DNA of 64,000 bases, from positions 21,220-85,219 of the forward strand of contig NZ_LYVN01000001.1 in NCBI RefSeq assembly GCF_001990265.1. The letters run 5' to 3'. Source of the stretch: Sphingopyxis sp. KK2. Its GTDB lineage: Bacteria; Pseudomonadota; Alphaproteobacteria; Sphingomonadales; Sphingomonadaceae. The notes beneath the pieces are model-generated. The model saw nothing but the letters and a program-made list of their open reading frames with translations. It was not told where the DNA came from and made no database searches. The translations under genes and the position numbers were made by a program. Positions 25,674 through 32,717 of this stretch are shown piece by piece (the first letter of the stretch is position 1; every line of letters starts with the position of its first letter).

Positions 25674-26398
25674 TGATCGACCTTCATTATTCGGCGACCC
25701 CGAACGGACAGAAGATCGCGATCATGCTCGAGGAGATTGGTGCCGACTATCGCGTCATCCCCTATGACATCTTCAACGGCGACCAGCTCACCGCCGAATT
25801 CGGCCGGATCAACCCCAACCACCGGCTCCCCGCGATCGTCGACCAGGCGCCGGCGGGAGGCGGCGATCCGGTCACCGTCTTCGAATCGGGCGCGATCCTC
25901 CAATATCTTGCCGAAAAGAGCGGGCGCTTCCTCGCCCCCTCGGGCGCGGCGCGCGCTGCGACGCTGTCGTGGCTGGCATGGCAGGTCGCCGGCCTCGGGC
26001 CGATGGGCGGGCAGGCGAGCCATTTCCTGCGCTATGCTCCGCCGGGGCAGGAATATGCGATCGAGCGCTACACCAGCGAGCTTAACCGCCTGCTCACCGT
26101 GCTCGAAAAGCGGCTCGAGAAAAGCCCCTATGTCGCGGGCGACGACTATAGCATCGCCGACATGGCGATCTGGCCCGGCCGCGCGTCGGCCTTTGTCATG
26201 GGCATGGGCCTCGACGACTGGCCCGCGATGCACGGCTGGTTCGAACGCATCCGCGAGCGGCCTGCGGTCGCCCGCGCGATGACGCGCGAAGACCTCAAGG
26301 CCCCCGCCAAATATGTCGGTCGCCACCAGAAACTCGACGAGAAGGAATGGTCGAACATGTTCGGCGACGCCAACCGGGGTGCCGTAAGACGGAGCTAG
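25673..26398 (+). CDS. Glutathione S-transferase, Nu/YfcG-like
   Basis: GST of 241 residues, a paralogue of the 21.6 kb and 26.7 kb proteins: SATPNGQKIAIMLEE near residue 6, NPNHRLPAIVDQ near 50, ESGAILQYLAEKSG near 70, DDYSIADMAIWP near 162. It carries a C-terminal extension (KLDEKEWSNMFGD) shared with the 21.6 kb copy (TEEQWSNLFGR). It is translationally coupled to DUF3237 and overlaps the convergent small gene by 4 bases. Confidence 0.88.
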   Translation: MIDLHYSATPNGQKIAIMLEEIGADYRVIPYDIFNGDQLTAEFGRINPNHRLPAIVDQAPAGGGDPVTVFESGAILQYLAEKSGRFLAPSGAARAATLSWLAWQVAGLGPMGGQASHFLRYAPPGQEYAIERYTSELNRLLTVLEKRLEKSPYVAGDDYSIADMAIWPGRASAFVMGMGLDDWPAMHGWFERIRERPAVARAMTREDLKAPAKYVGRHQKLDEKEWSNMFGDANRGAVRRS

Positions 26399-26616
26399 CC
26401 TTCGACCGTTACATGCAACGCGACGGTCCAGCCCCAAGCGTTTATTTCGGCGAAGCGTGCCGACAGCGGCCATCCCGAGCGTTGCACCAGTTTTAGCGAG
26501 CGCAGTCGATCGTCATCTTCGCTCCACGGCATCGCCGTGCAGGCGCGGGCAAGCGCTATCAGCCGCTTCTCCTGTCGTTTCGTCAATCCGCCTGCAGTTT
26601 CCAATGCATCGAACAT
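26395..26616 (-). CDS. Small hypothetical protein
   Basis: A 73-residue predicted protein starting MFDALETAGGLTKRQEKRL. It is charged, with two tryptophan-rich stretches (MPWSEDD, NAWGWTVAL). GGGGAG is well placed before ATG 26616, and the frame ends exactly on the convergent GST stop region. No family recognised. It has no obvious signal or membrane segment. It may be real, but a short open frame in GC-rich DNA is weak evidence. Confidence 0.45.
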   Translation of the reverse strand: MFDALETAGGLTKRQEKRLIALARACTAMPWSEDDDRLRSLKLVQRSGWPLSARFAEINAWGWTVALHVTVEG

Positions 26617-26680
26617 GAGGCTCCCCTTTTCGCGAATCCCCTGATTCGCGGCACGGGATATGCTGCCAAGTCCAGCCGGC

Positions 26681-26714
26681 GCCGTGGCCCCCAAAACTTG
26701 TTGGGGGGCACGGC
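26681..26714. terminator. Strong hairpin after the leftward GST gene
   Basis: Fourteen-base arms (GCCGTGGCCCCCAA and TTGGGGGGCACGGC) with one mismatch and a 6-base loop, placed directly after the GST stop at 26716. There is no clear T-run, so it may work as a Rho-aided stop or a 3'-end stabiliser. Confidence 0.5.
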
Positions 26715-26715
26715 T

Positions 26716-27420
26716 TTAGCGCTTCACATGCTGCCGATCGCCCCACAGGATCGCCCGATGCTCGTCGGTGAAGCCCGTCAGCCCGCCCTCGATCGTTTCG
26801 GCGCGCGCGACGCCGACGGTCATGCCTTCGGCGACCGAAGGCCGTTCGAGCATCGCGGCGCCCCAGCGGTCAACGTTCGGAAAGCGCCCCGCTTTGTCGA
26901 TCAGCTGGCGCCGCAGATAGGGCAGGGTGGCCATGTCGGCGATCGTATAATCGTCGCCGGCAAGCCACGCCGCTTCGCCCAGCCGCTTGTCGAGCACCAT
27001 CATCAGCCGGTCGACCTCGCGCGAATAGCGCTCGATCGCATAATCGTGCCGGTCCTTGGCATAATGGGTGAAATGCGCCTCCTGCCCGAACATCGGGCCG
27101 ACCCCCGACACCTGGAACATCAGCCATTGCCAGCAGGTTGCGCGGCCCACCGGGTCGGTGGGCACAAAGCGGCCGGTCTTTTCGGCGAGATAGAGCAGGA
27201 TCGCGCCGGTCTCCCACAAGACGAAGCGCTCGCCTTCCGGGCCGTGCTCGTCGACGATCACCGGGGTCTTGTTGTTCGGGTTGAGCGCGAGGAACTCGGG
27301 GGTCAGCTGGTCGCCCGCGAGGATGTCGATATATTCCAGCCGCCACTCCAACCCCATTTCGAGCAGTGCGATCGCGATCTTGCGCGCATTGGGGGTCGGG
27401 CCGCCATAGAGGGTGATCAT
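26716..27420 (-). CDS. Glutathione S-transferase, Nu/YfcG-like
   Basis: GST of 234 residues: GGPTPNARKIAIALLE near residue 6, NPNNKTPVIVDEHGPEG near 48, ETGAILLYLAEKTG near 69, DDYTIADMATLPYL near 159. This is the third member of the paralogous set in the island. It starts only 4 bases after the CaiB-type gene stop, so the two form an operon driven from the gap with operator site i. It lacks the C-terminal EWSN extension of the other two. Confidence 0.88.
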   Translation of the reverse strand: MITLYGGPTPNARKIAIALLEMGLEWRLEYIDILAGDQLTPEFLALNPNNKTPVIVDEHGPEGERFVLWETGAILLYLAEKTGRFVPTDPVGRATCWQWLMFQVSGVGPMFGQEAHFTHYAKDRHDYAIERYSREVDRLMMVLDKRLGEAAWLAGDDYTIADMATLPYLRRQLIDKAGRFPNVDRWGAAMLERPSVAEGMTVGVARAETIEGGLTGFTDEHRAILWGDRQHVKR

Positions 27421-27424
27421 CGGC

Positions 27425-28588
27425 CTAGCCCTCCCGGCCGAGCCAGCGTTTCAGCACCTCGTCGCTGTCCTGCCCGACCACCAGCGGGGCGGGGCGGCGG
27501 ACGGTGCCCGGCGTGTCCGACAGTTTCGGGAAGATGCCCTGCATGCGGATTTCGCCCAGCTCGGCGTCGGGGACCGTGACCAGCGCGTCGCGCGCCGCGA
27601 AATGCGGGTCGGCCATCATGTCCTCGGCGTCGAAGACGCGGCCGGCGGGGACCGCCGCCTCGACCATCTTCGCCTCGAGTTCGTCGATCGTCAGCGTCCT
27701 GGTCCATTCGCCGATCAGCGCGTCGAGTTCCTCCTGCCGCACCCCGCGCGCGCGGTGCGTCGCATAGCGCTCGTCGGTCGCCAGTTCGGGGCGCCCCATC
27801 GCCGCTGCGAGCCGTGCGAAGACGCCGTCCTGGTTCGCGCCGATCAGATATTCGCCGTCCTTGCACGGGTAAACGTTCGACGGCGCGATCGCGGGCAGCG
27901 TCGATCCGGTGCGGCGGCGCTTGGTGCCGCTCGCCGAATAGTCCGACACCGTCGATTCCATCACCTGCAGCACTGCCTCATACAGCGCCGAATCGACGAT
28001 CTGGCCCTCGCCGGTCTTGCTGCGGTGATGCAGCGCCGCGAGCGCGCCCATGCAGCCGTAGGTGGCGGCGAGCGTGTCGCCGATCGACACCCCCATGCGC
28101 GCGGGCGGCAGGTCGGGGTAGCCGACGATGCCGCGCCACCCGCCCATCGCCTCGCCGATGCCGCCAAAGCCGGCGCGCGACGAATAGGGGCCGGTCTGGC
28201 CGTAGCCTGATACGCGCACGACGATCAGCCCGGGGTTGGTCTTGCGCAATATCTTCGGATCGAGATTCCATTTCTCGAGCGTGCCGGGACGGAAATTCTC
28301 GATCAGGATATCGGCTTTGGCGATCAGCTCTCGCGCCAGCTGCTGGCCTTCTTCGCTGCGCAGGTCGACCGCGACCGAATATTTGTTGCGCGCGATGACG
28401 CGCCACCAGCTGGGCTTGTCGCCCTGGCCCCAGTTGCGCATCTGGTCGCCGCCGCCGGGAGGCTCGAGCTTGACGATCTCGGCGCCCATGTCGCCGAGCA
28501 ACTGGCCGCAAAAGGGGCCGGCGATCAGCTGCCCCATCTCGACGACCTTCAACCCCTCCAGCGCGCCCGCGCTGTTCGCTTCCGTCAT
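27425..28588 (-). CDS. CaiB/BaiF family (class III) CoA-transferase
   Basis: Class III CoA-transferase, 387 residues, the normal single-domain CaiB/BaiF size. It moves CoA between carboxylic acids through an aspartyl-CoA thioester. Family blocks are VVEMGQLIAGPFCGQLLGDMGAEIVKLEPPGGGD near residue 15, ENFRPGTLEKW near 97, RVSGYGQTGPYSSRAGF near 124 and the expected catalytic Asp in GQIVDSALYEAV near 195. It is divergent from the HMG-CoA-lyase-type gene. A natural idea is that it makes the CoA ester which that lyase cleaves; this is inference. ATG 28588 has GAAGGGAATG upstream. Confidence 0.9.
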   Translation of the reverse strand: MTEANSAGALEGLKVVEMGQLIAGPFCGQLLGDMGAEIVKLEPPGGGDQMRNWGQGDKPSWWRVIARNKYSVAVDLRSEEGQQLARELIAKADILIENFRPGTLEKWNLDPKILRKTNPGLIVVRVSGYGQTGPYSSRAGFGGIGEAMGGWRGIVGYPDLPPARMGVSIGDTLAATYGCMGALAALHHRSKTGEGQIVDSALYEAVLQVMESTVSDYSASGTKRRRTGSTLPAIAPSNVYPCKDGEYLIGANQDGVFARLAAAMGRPELATDERYATHRARGVRQEELDALIGEWTRTLTIDELEAKMVEAAVPAGRVFDAEDMMADPHFAARDALVTVPDAELGEIRMQGIFPKLSDTPGTVRRPAPLVVGQDSDEVLKRWLGREG

Positions 28589-28667
28589 ATCATTCCCTTC
28601 GGGCGTCTATCTGGCCTAGGAAGGGGCCGCGCGCGGCCCGACATCCTCATCCCTGTGGCCATGATAT

Positions 28668-28683
28668 ACTTAGAATGCTATGC
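28668..28683. promoter_or_regulatory. Operator-like site i (MarR-type)
   Basis: ACTTAGAATGCTATGC: left half perfect, right half CTAT. It lies in the divergent gap between the CaiB-type operon and the HMG-CoA-lyase-type gene, the rightmost copy of the motif. Confidence 0.55.
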
Positions 28684-28728
28684 AATTATCAACTCGAATC
28701 TCGGATGTGCGTGAAGATAGGCAAGATC

Positions 28729-29631
28729 GTGAACCAAAAGACCATCGAAATCGTCGAAGTCGGCCCGCGCGACGGCCTGCAAAATGAAGGGCTTGCCGTC
28801 TCCACGGCCGACAAACTCGGGCTGATCCAACGCGCGATCGCCTATGGTGCACGCCGCATCGAGGTGACGAGCTTCGTGAACCCGAAGAAAGTCCCGCAGC
28901 TCGCCGATGCGGAAGAACTGGTCGCTTTGCTTCCGCACCGCGGCGACGTCACCTACATCGGTCTCGTCCTCAACCGCCGCGGCGCCGAGCGCGCCATCGC
29001 GACCGGCCGCATCGACGAACTCGGGGCGGTGTGCGTGACGAGTGACAGCTTCGGCATCCGCAACCAGGGCCAGACCTCGGACGAATCGCTCGCCGCCGCG
29101 ATGGAGATCGTCGCGCTCGCGAAATCGGCGGGTCGCAGCGGCCAGATCACCATCGCCACCGCCTTCGGCTGCCCGTTCGAGGGAGAAGTCGCGATCGACC
29201 GCGTCGTCGACATGGCAAAGCGCGCCGCCGACGCGTCTCCCCGCGAAATCGCGCTCGCCGACACGATCGGCGTTGGCGTCCCGTCGCAGGTCAGCGAAAT
29301 GGTTGGCCGCGTAAGCGAAGCCGTCGCCGGCCTCCCGGTTCGCGTCCATTTCCACAACACCCGCAACACCGGCCTCGCCAATGTCTGGGCGGCGGTCGCC
29401 GAAGGCGCGACGACGATAGACGCGTCGCTCGGCGGCCTCGGCGGCTGCCCCTTCGCGCCGGGCGCCGCGGGCAATGTCCCGACCGAGGATGTCGTCTATA
29501 TGCTCGAGCGCGGCGGCATGGCGACCGGGCTGGACCTGCCCGCCATCGTTGACGCCGCGACCTGGTTCACCGGCGTCATGGGCCGCGCTTTGCCGGCAAT
29601 GGTCAGCAAGGCGCCGGCGTTTCCGAACTGA
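28729..29631 (+). CDS. Hydroxymethylglutaryl-CoA lyase family protein
   Basis: TIM-barrel lyase of 300 residues that cleaves 3-hydroxy-3-methyl(alkyl)glutaryl-CoA-type esters to acetyl-CoA and a keto acid. Key residues are Arg14-Asp15 (GPRDGLQNE), metal-binding His207 and His209 (HFHNTRNTG), and the signature Cys240 in GGLGGCPFAPGAAGN. The exact start is unsure: GTG 28729 gives the family-like MNQKTIEIVEVGPRDG, while ATG 28705 or 28675 would add residues and run into the operator. It is not in the leucine block at 50-60 kb, so it may serve that pathway or a related branched acid. Confidence 0.85.
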   Translation: MNQKTIEIVEVGPRDGLQNEGLAVSTADKLGLIQRAIAYGARRIEVTSFVNPKKVPQLADAEELVALLPHRGDVTYIGLVLNRRGAERAIATGRIDELGAVCVTSDSFGIRNQGQTSDESLAAAMEIVALAKSAGRSGQITIATAFGCPFEGEVAIDRVVDMAKRAADASPREIALADTIGVGVPSQVSEMVGRVSEAVAGLPVRVHFHNTRNTGLANVWAAVAEGATTIDASLGGLGGCPFAPGAAGNVPTEDVVYMLERGGMATGLDLPAIVDAATWFTGVMGRALPAMVSKAPAFPN

Positions 29632-29783
29632 GCGCAAAAACAAAGAGGCGACCCCGAAAGGCCGCCAGTTTGTCTGAAAGGAGACGACTCTCCCCCCTGG
29701 GTCGTCCGGACTGGATATCGCGCGTTTTCGCCGCCCGCATTGATGCAGGTTAGTCGGCGCGATATTTTCCGGAAGTCGAAATA

Positions 29784-29859
29784 TGGTGAGCCCTGCTGGG
29801 TTCGAACCAGCGACCTACTGATTAAAAGTCAGTTGCTCTACCGACTGAGCTAAGGGCCC
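29784..29859 (-). tRNA. tRNA-Lys (anticodon UUU)
   Basis: 76 bases with a full cloverleaf read on the minus strand. Acceptor GGGCCCT pairs with AGGGCTC, including one G-U. The D-arm is AGCTCAGTCGGTAGAGC, the anticodon loop CTTTTAA with anticodon TTT, and the T-arm CTGGTTCGAACCCAG. CCA is encoded. The 152 bases between the lyase gene and this tRNA hold only weak hairpins. Confidence 0.95.
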
Positions 29860-29902
29860 CAGCGCGGTGCCGCATAGGGGCGCCGCGAAGTGAGCCGCCG
29901 CC

Positions 29903-30424
29903 CTAGTGCGCCGATGCGCCCCGGTCAACCGGCTTTGCCCGCACCAGTTTCGCGGCGAGCTGGCGGACGCTGCGGCCGAGCAACGGGTGGTGCCAGTCGG
30001 GGGCGACCGCGCGCAGCGGGCCGAGGACGAAGGCGCGGCTGGTCATCGCGGGGTGCGGGATGGTCAGCGCGGCGTCGCTCCACGCGCCGCCCGACCAGAG
30101 CAATATGTCGAGGTCGAGCGTCCGCGCGCTCCAGCGCTGGCCGGTGCGGCGACCGAAATCGGCCTCGATCGCCTGCAGCCGTTCGAGCATCTCCGGCGGG
30201 CTCAGCGCAGAGGCGACCAGCGCGACGGCATTGGCATAGCGCCGCCGCGATGGGCCGAGCGGCTCGCTCGCGATGATCGGGCTGACATCGACGGGTTCGA
30301 TATCGTCGCTTTCGAGCGCCGCGAGCGCCGCCATCAATACGCCGCGCGGATCGCCGAAGCGGGCGTGGCGCCGGTTCGAGCCGAGGCCGATGGCATAAAG
30401 AGGCAGGGGCGTTGCGTGGGCCAT
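29903..30424 (-). CDS. folK: 2-amino-4-hydroxy-6-hydroxymethyldihydropteridine pyrophosphokinase
   Basis: HPPK of 173 residues, folate biosynthesis: pyrophosphorylates 6-hydroxymethyl-7,8-dihydropterin with ATP. Diagnostic are IGLGSNRR near residue 12, the segment after EPLGPSRRRYANAVALV near 56, RWSARTLDLDILLW near 95 and IPHPAMTSRAFVLGPL near 118. ATG 30424 is chosen over a longer open frame. It stands alone, without folP or folB nearby, upstream of tRNA-Lys on the same strand. Confidence 0.93.
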   Translation of the reverse strand: MAHATPLPLYAIGLGSNRRHARFGDPRGVLMAALAALESDDIEPVDVSPIIASEPLGPSRRRYANAVALVASALSPPEMLERLQAIEADFGRRTGQRWSARTLDLDILLWSGGAWSDAALTIPHPAMTSRAFVLGPLRAVAPDWHHPLLGRSVRQLAAKLVRAKPVDRGASAH

Positions 30425-30447
30425 GGCCGAGCGACTAACGCAGTGGC

Positions 30448-31137
30448 TTGGAGATTGTAAGCCCCTTGCCCGGTACCGAGCCGCCGCGCGACTGCCCACG
30501 CTGCCCGCGCCTCGTCGCCTTTCGCGAACAATGCCGGGCCGACTATCCCGACTGGTGGAACGCGCCGGTCTATGCGTTCGGCGACCCCGATGCCTGGCTG
30601 GCCTTCGCCGGACTCGCCCCGGGCAAGCATGGCGCCAACCGCACCGGGCGACCCTTCACCGGCGATTATGCCGGCGACCTGCTCTTCGCGACGCTGGCGC
30701 AATTCGGGCTGAGCCGCGGCGCTTATGAGGCGCGCGTCGACGACGGGCTGACGCTCGACGGTGCGATCATCGTCAACAGCGTCAAATGCCTGCCGCCGCA
30801 GAACAAGCCGAACCCGCAGGAAATCGCCGCCTGCCGCCCCTTCTTCGATACCCAGATGGCGGCGCTGCCCAAGGTCCGCGTGGTGATCGCGCTCGGCAAG
30901 ATCGCCCATGACGCCGCGGTGCGCGCCGCCAGCGGCCGTCTCGCCGCCTTTCCTTTCGCGCATGGCGCCGTCCACCTGCTCCCAAATGACCGCCATCTCG
31001 TCGATAGCTATCATTGCTCGCGCTACAACACGAACACCGGTCGGCTCACGCCCGCGATGTTCGCCGACGTCTTCCGGACCGCGCTCGCGCTCGGCGATCA
31101 GACCAGGGGCCCGAATTCCTCGACCAGCCCGCGATAA
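30448..31137 (+). CDS. Family 5 uracil-DNA glycosylase (UDGb)
   Basis: DNA-repair glycosylase of 229 residues removing uracil and related deaminated bases. It has an N-terminal CPRCPRL with two of the [4Fe-4S] cysteines and the others in VKCLPPQNKP and ACRPFF. The active-site block is GLAPGKHGANRTGRPFTGDYAGDLL near residue 55, and the second motif is DSYHCSRYNTNTGRLT near 188. The start codon is uncertain: TTG 30448 is the longest sensible choice, with no strong ribosome site. Its last 40 bases overlap the convergent rppH gene. Confidence 0.85.
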   Translation: MEIVSPLPGTEPPRDCPRCPRLVAFREQCRADYPDWWNAPVYAFGDPDAWLAFAGLAPGKHGANRTGRPFTGDYAGDLLFATLAQFGLSRGAYEARVDDGLTLDGAIIVNSVKCLPPQNKPNPQEIAACRPFFDTQMAALPKVRVVIALGKIAHDAAVRAASGRLAAFPFAHGAVHLLPNDRHLVDSYHCSRYNTNTGRLTPAMFADVFRTALALGDQTRGPNSSTSPR

Positions 31138-31574
31138 AGCGCGCGCTTGAACGGCACGATCAGCTTCTCGATCTCGTTCAGCTCGGACCAGCGCCAGGCG
31201 CGAAATTCCTGGTGTTTGGTTGCGATATCGATGTCGCTGTCCTCGCCCATGAAGCGCATCAGGAACCAGTGCTGACGCTGCCCGCGATATTTGCCGCCCC
31301 ACATCTTGCCGATCAGATGGTCGGGCAGGTCATAGAAATATTCCTCGCGGCTGCGCGCGATGATCTCGACCAGCCCGCCATGGACGCCGGTTTCCTCGCC
31401 CAGTTCGCGGATCGCCGCCTCTTCGGCATCCTCGCCGGGGTCGATCCCGCCCTGCGGCATCTGCCAGGCCTCGCTCGACGTGTCGAGCCGCTGGCCGACG
31501 AAGACACGGCCCTCACGGTTCGCGAGCATCACCCCGGCGCAGGGGCGATAGGGAAGTTTGCTATGGTCGATCAT
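31098..31574 (-). CDS. rppH: RNA pyrophosphohydrolase
   Basis: Nudix hydrolase of 158 residues; converts 5'-triphosphate RNA ends to monophosphate and starts mRNA decay. The Nudix box GGIDPGEDAEEAAIRELGEETG is at about residues 43-64. The N-terminal YRPCAGVMLAN and the QRLDTSSEAWQMPQGG block are typical for RppH/IalA. The stop lies within the last codons of the uracil-DNA glycosylase gene (40-base tail-to-tail overlap), and the start overlaps the esterase stop by 4 bases. Confidence 0.93.
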   Translation of the reverse strand: MIDHSKLPYRPCAGVMLANREGRVFVGQRLDTSSEAWQMPQGGIDPGEDAEEAAIRELGEETGVHGGLVEIIARSREEYFYDLPDHLIGKMWGGKYRGQRQHWFLMRFMGEDSDIDIATKHQEFRAWRWSELNEIEKLIVPFKRALYRGLVEEFGPLV

Positions 31575-32518
31575 GCCGCGCCGGTAGCTTCGGCGACCAG
31601 CGCTTTCAAGACGGTCAGCGCGCCCCGAATGTCATCCTTCGCGCTCGGGATCGCCTGCGATAGGTTGATATAGCCGTGGATCGTGCCCGCGCCCTCGCGA
31701 TAGACCGTCGTCACCCCCGCTTCGACCAGCTTCACGGCATAGGCGCGGCCCTGGTCGCGCAGTGGATCGAGCCCTGCGGTGGTCAGCACCGTCGGCGGCA
31801 GCCCTTCGGCCGGGAAATCGAGCGGCGATGCGCGATAATCGGCCGGATCGGCGGCATAGCTGTTGCCGAACCATGTCATGCTGCCCTGCGTCAGCAGATA
31901 GCCTTCGCCGAAATCGCGATAGCTTTGCCAGTCGTCGTGCGTCGTCACCGCAGGGTAAATGGGGTGGATCGCCAGCACCGGCTTCGACGCCGGCCGGTCG
32001 CGCAGCGTCAGCGCGGTCGCGATGGTCAGATTGCCGCCGGCGCTTTCGCCCGCGAGCACCAGCCCGGTGCAGGGGATATTGTCGGCCACCCAGCGCGTTG
32101 CGGCCTCGCAATCCTCGGGCGCGGCGGGGAAGGGATGTTCGGGTGCGAGCCGGTAGTCGACCGCGATCACCGGTATGTCGAGCTGGCGCGCGGCCTCGGC
32201 GCACCAGCCGTCATGCGTGTCGAGGTCGCCGATCACCCAGCCGCCGCCATGATAGAAGACCAGCACCGGGCCGGTGTCGCGGTCGGGGCGGCTGTCGTAA
32301 AGGCGGATCGGAATGTCGCCGGCCGGGCCGGGGATCGTGCGATCCTCCACCTTCGCGATCTCGCCGCGCGGGCTGTCGGCCATCTGCGTCATCGCCCGGA
32401 ACATCTCGCGCGCGGCGTCGGCCGGCAATTCTTCCATCTTCGGGCCTTCCTGCGCATTCAGAAAGGCAAGGAAGCCCGCCACGTCGGGGCGGGTGAAATG
32501 GGTCGTGCCGTCGGTCAT
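31571..32518 (-). CDS. HSL-family alpha/beta-hydrolase (esterase)
   Basis: Hormone-sensitive-lipase-type esterase of 315 residues. It has the oxyanion motif YHGGGWVIGDLDTHD near residue 80, the nucleophile elbow LAGESAGGN near 151, Asp in TAGLDPLRDQG near 245 and His in GTIHGYINL near 276. No signal peptide, so cytoplasmic. Two near ATG codons (32527 and 32518); the second is better spaced from GAGGG. It overlaps the rppH start by 4 bases, giving a two-gene unit. Confidence 0.88.
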   Translation of the reverse strand: MTDGTTHFTRPDVAGFLAFLNAQEGPKMEELPADAAREMFRAMTQMADSPRGEIAKVEDRTIPGPAGDIPIRLYDSRPDRDTGPVLVFYHGGGWVIGDLDTHDGWCAEAARQLDIPVIAVDYRLAPEHPFPAAPEDCEAATRWVADNIPCTGLVLAGESAGGNLTIATALTLRDRPASKPVLAIHPIYPAVTTHDDWQSYRDFGEGYLLTQGSMTWFGNSYAADPADYRASPLDFPAEGLPPTVLTTAGLDPLRDQGRAYAVKLVEAGVTTVYREGAGTIHGYINLSQAIPSAKDDIRGALTVLKALVAEATGAA

Positions 32519-32717
32519 CCTGATCATCCCTCGCTTATGTTGTTCGGCGCAGCTATTCGGCATCGCCGCCGATAATTCAATGGCAATTGGCAACTGATTG
32601 GACGGGCGGACGCGCGCATTCGCTTTGCAGCGCACAATTTTTTCTGAATTGCGGCTTGCCGCCGACGGGCCTAGGCCAAAGTCACAGGTTCGCAAGATTC
32701 AAAGGCAGACAAGAAAA

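Noticed and set aside
29640..29720. Terminator after the HMG-CoA-lyase-type gene
   Set aside because: GACGAC/GTCGTC and GGCG/CGCC pairs exist but the stems are short and there is no T-run.
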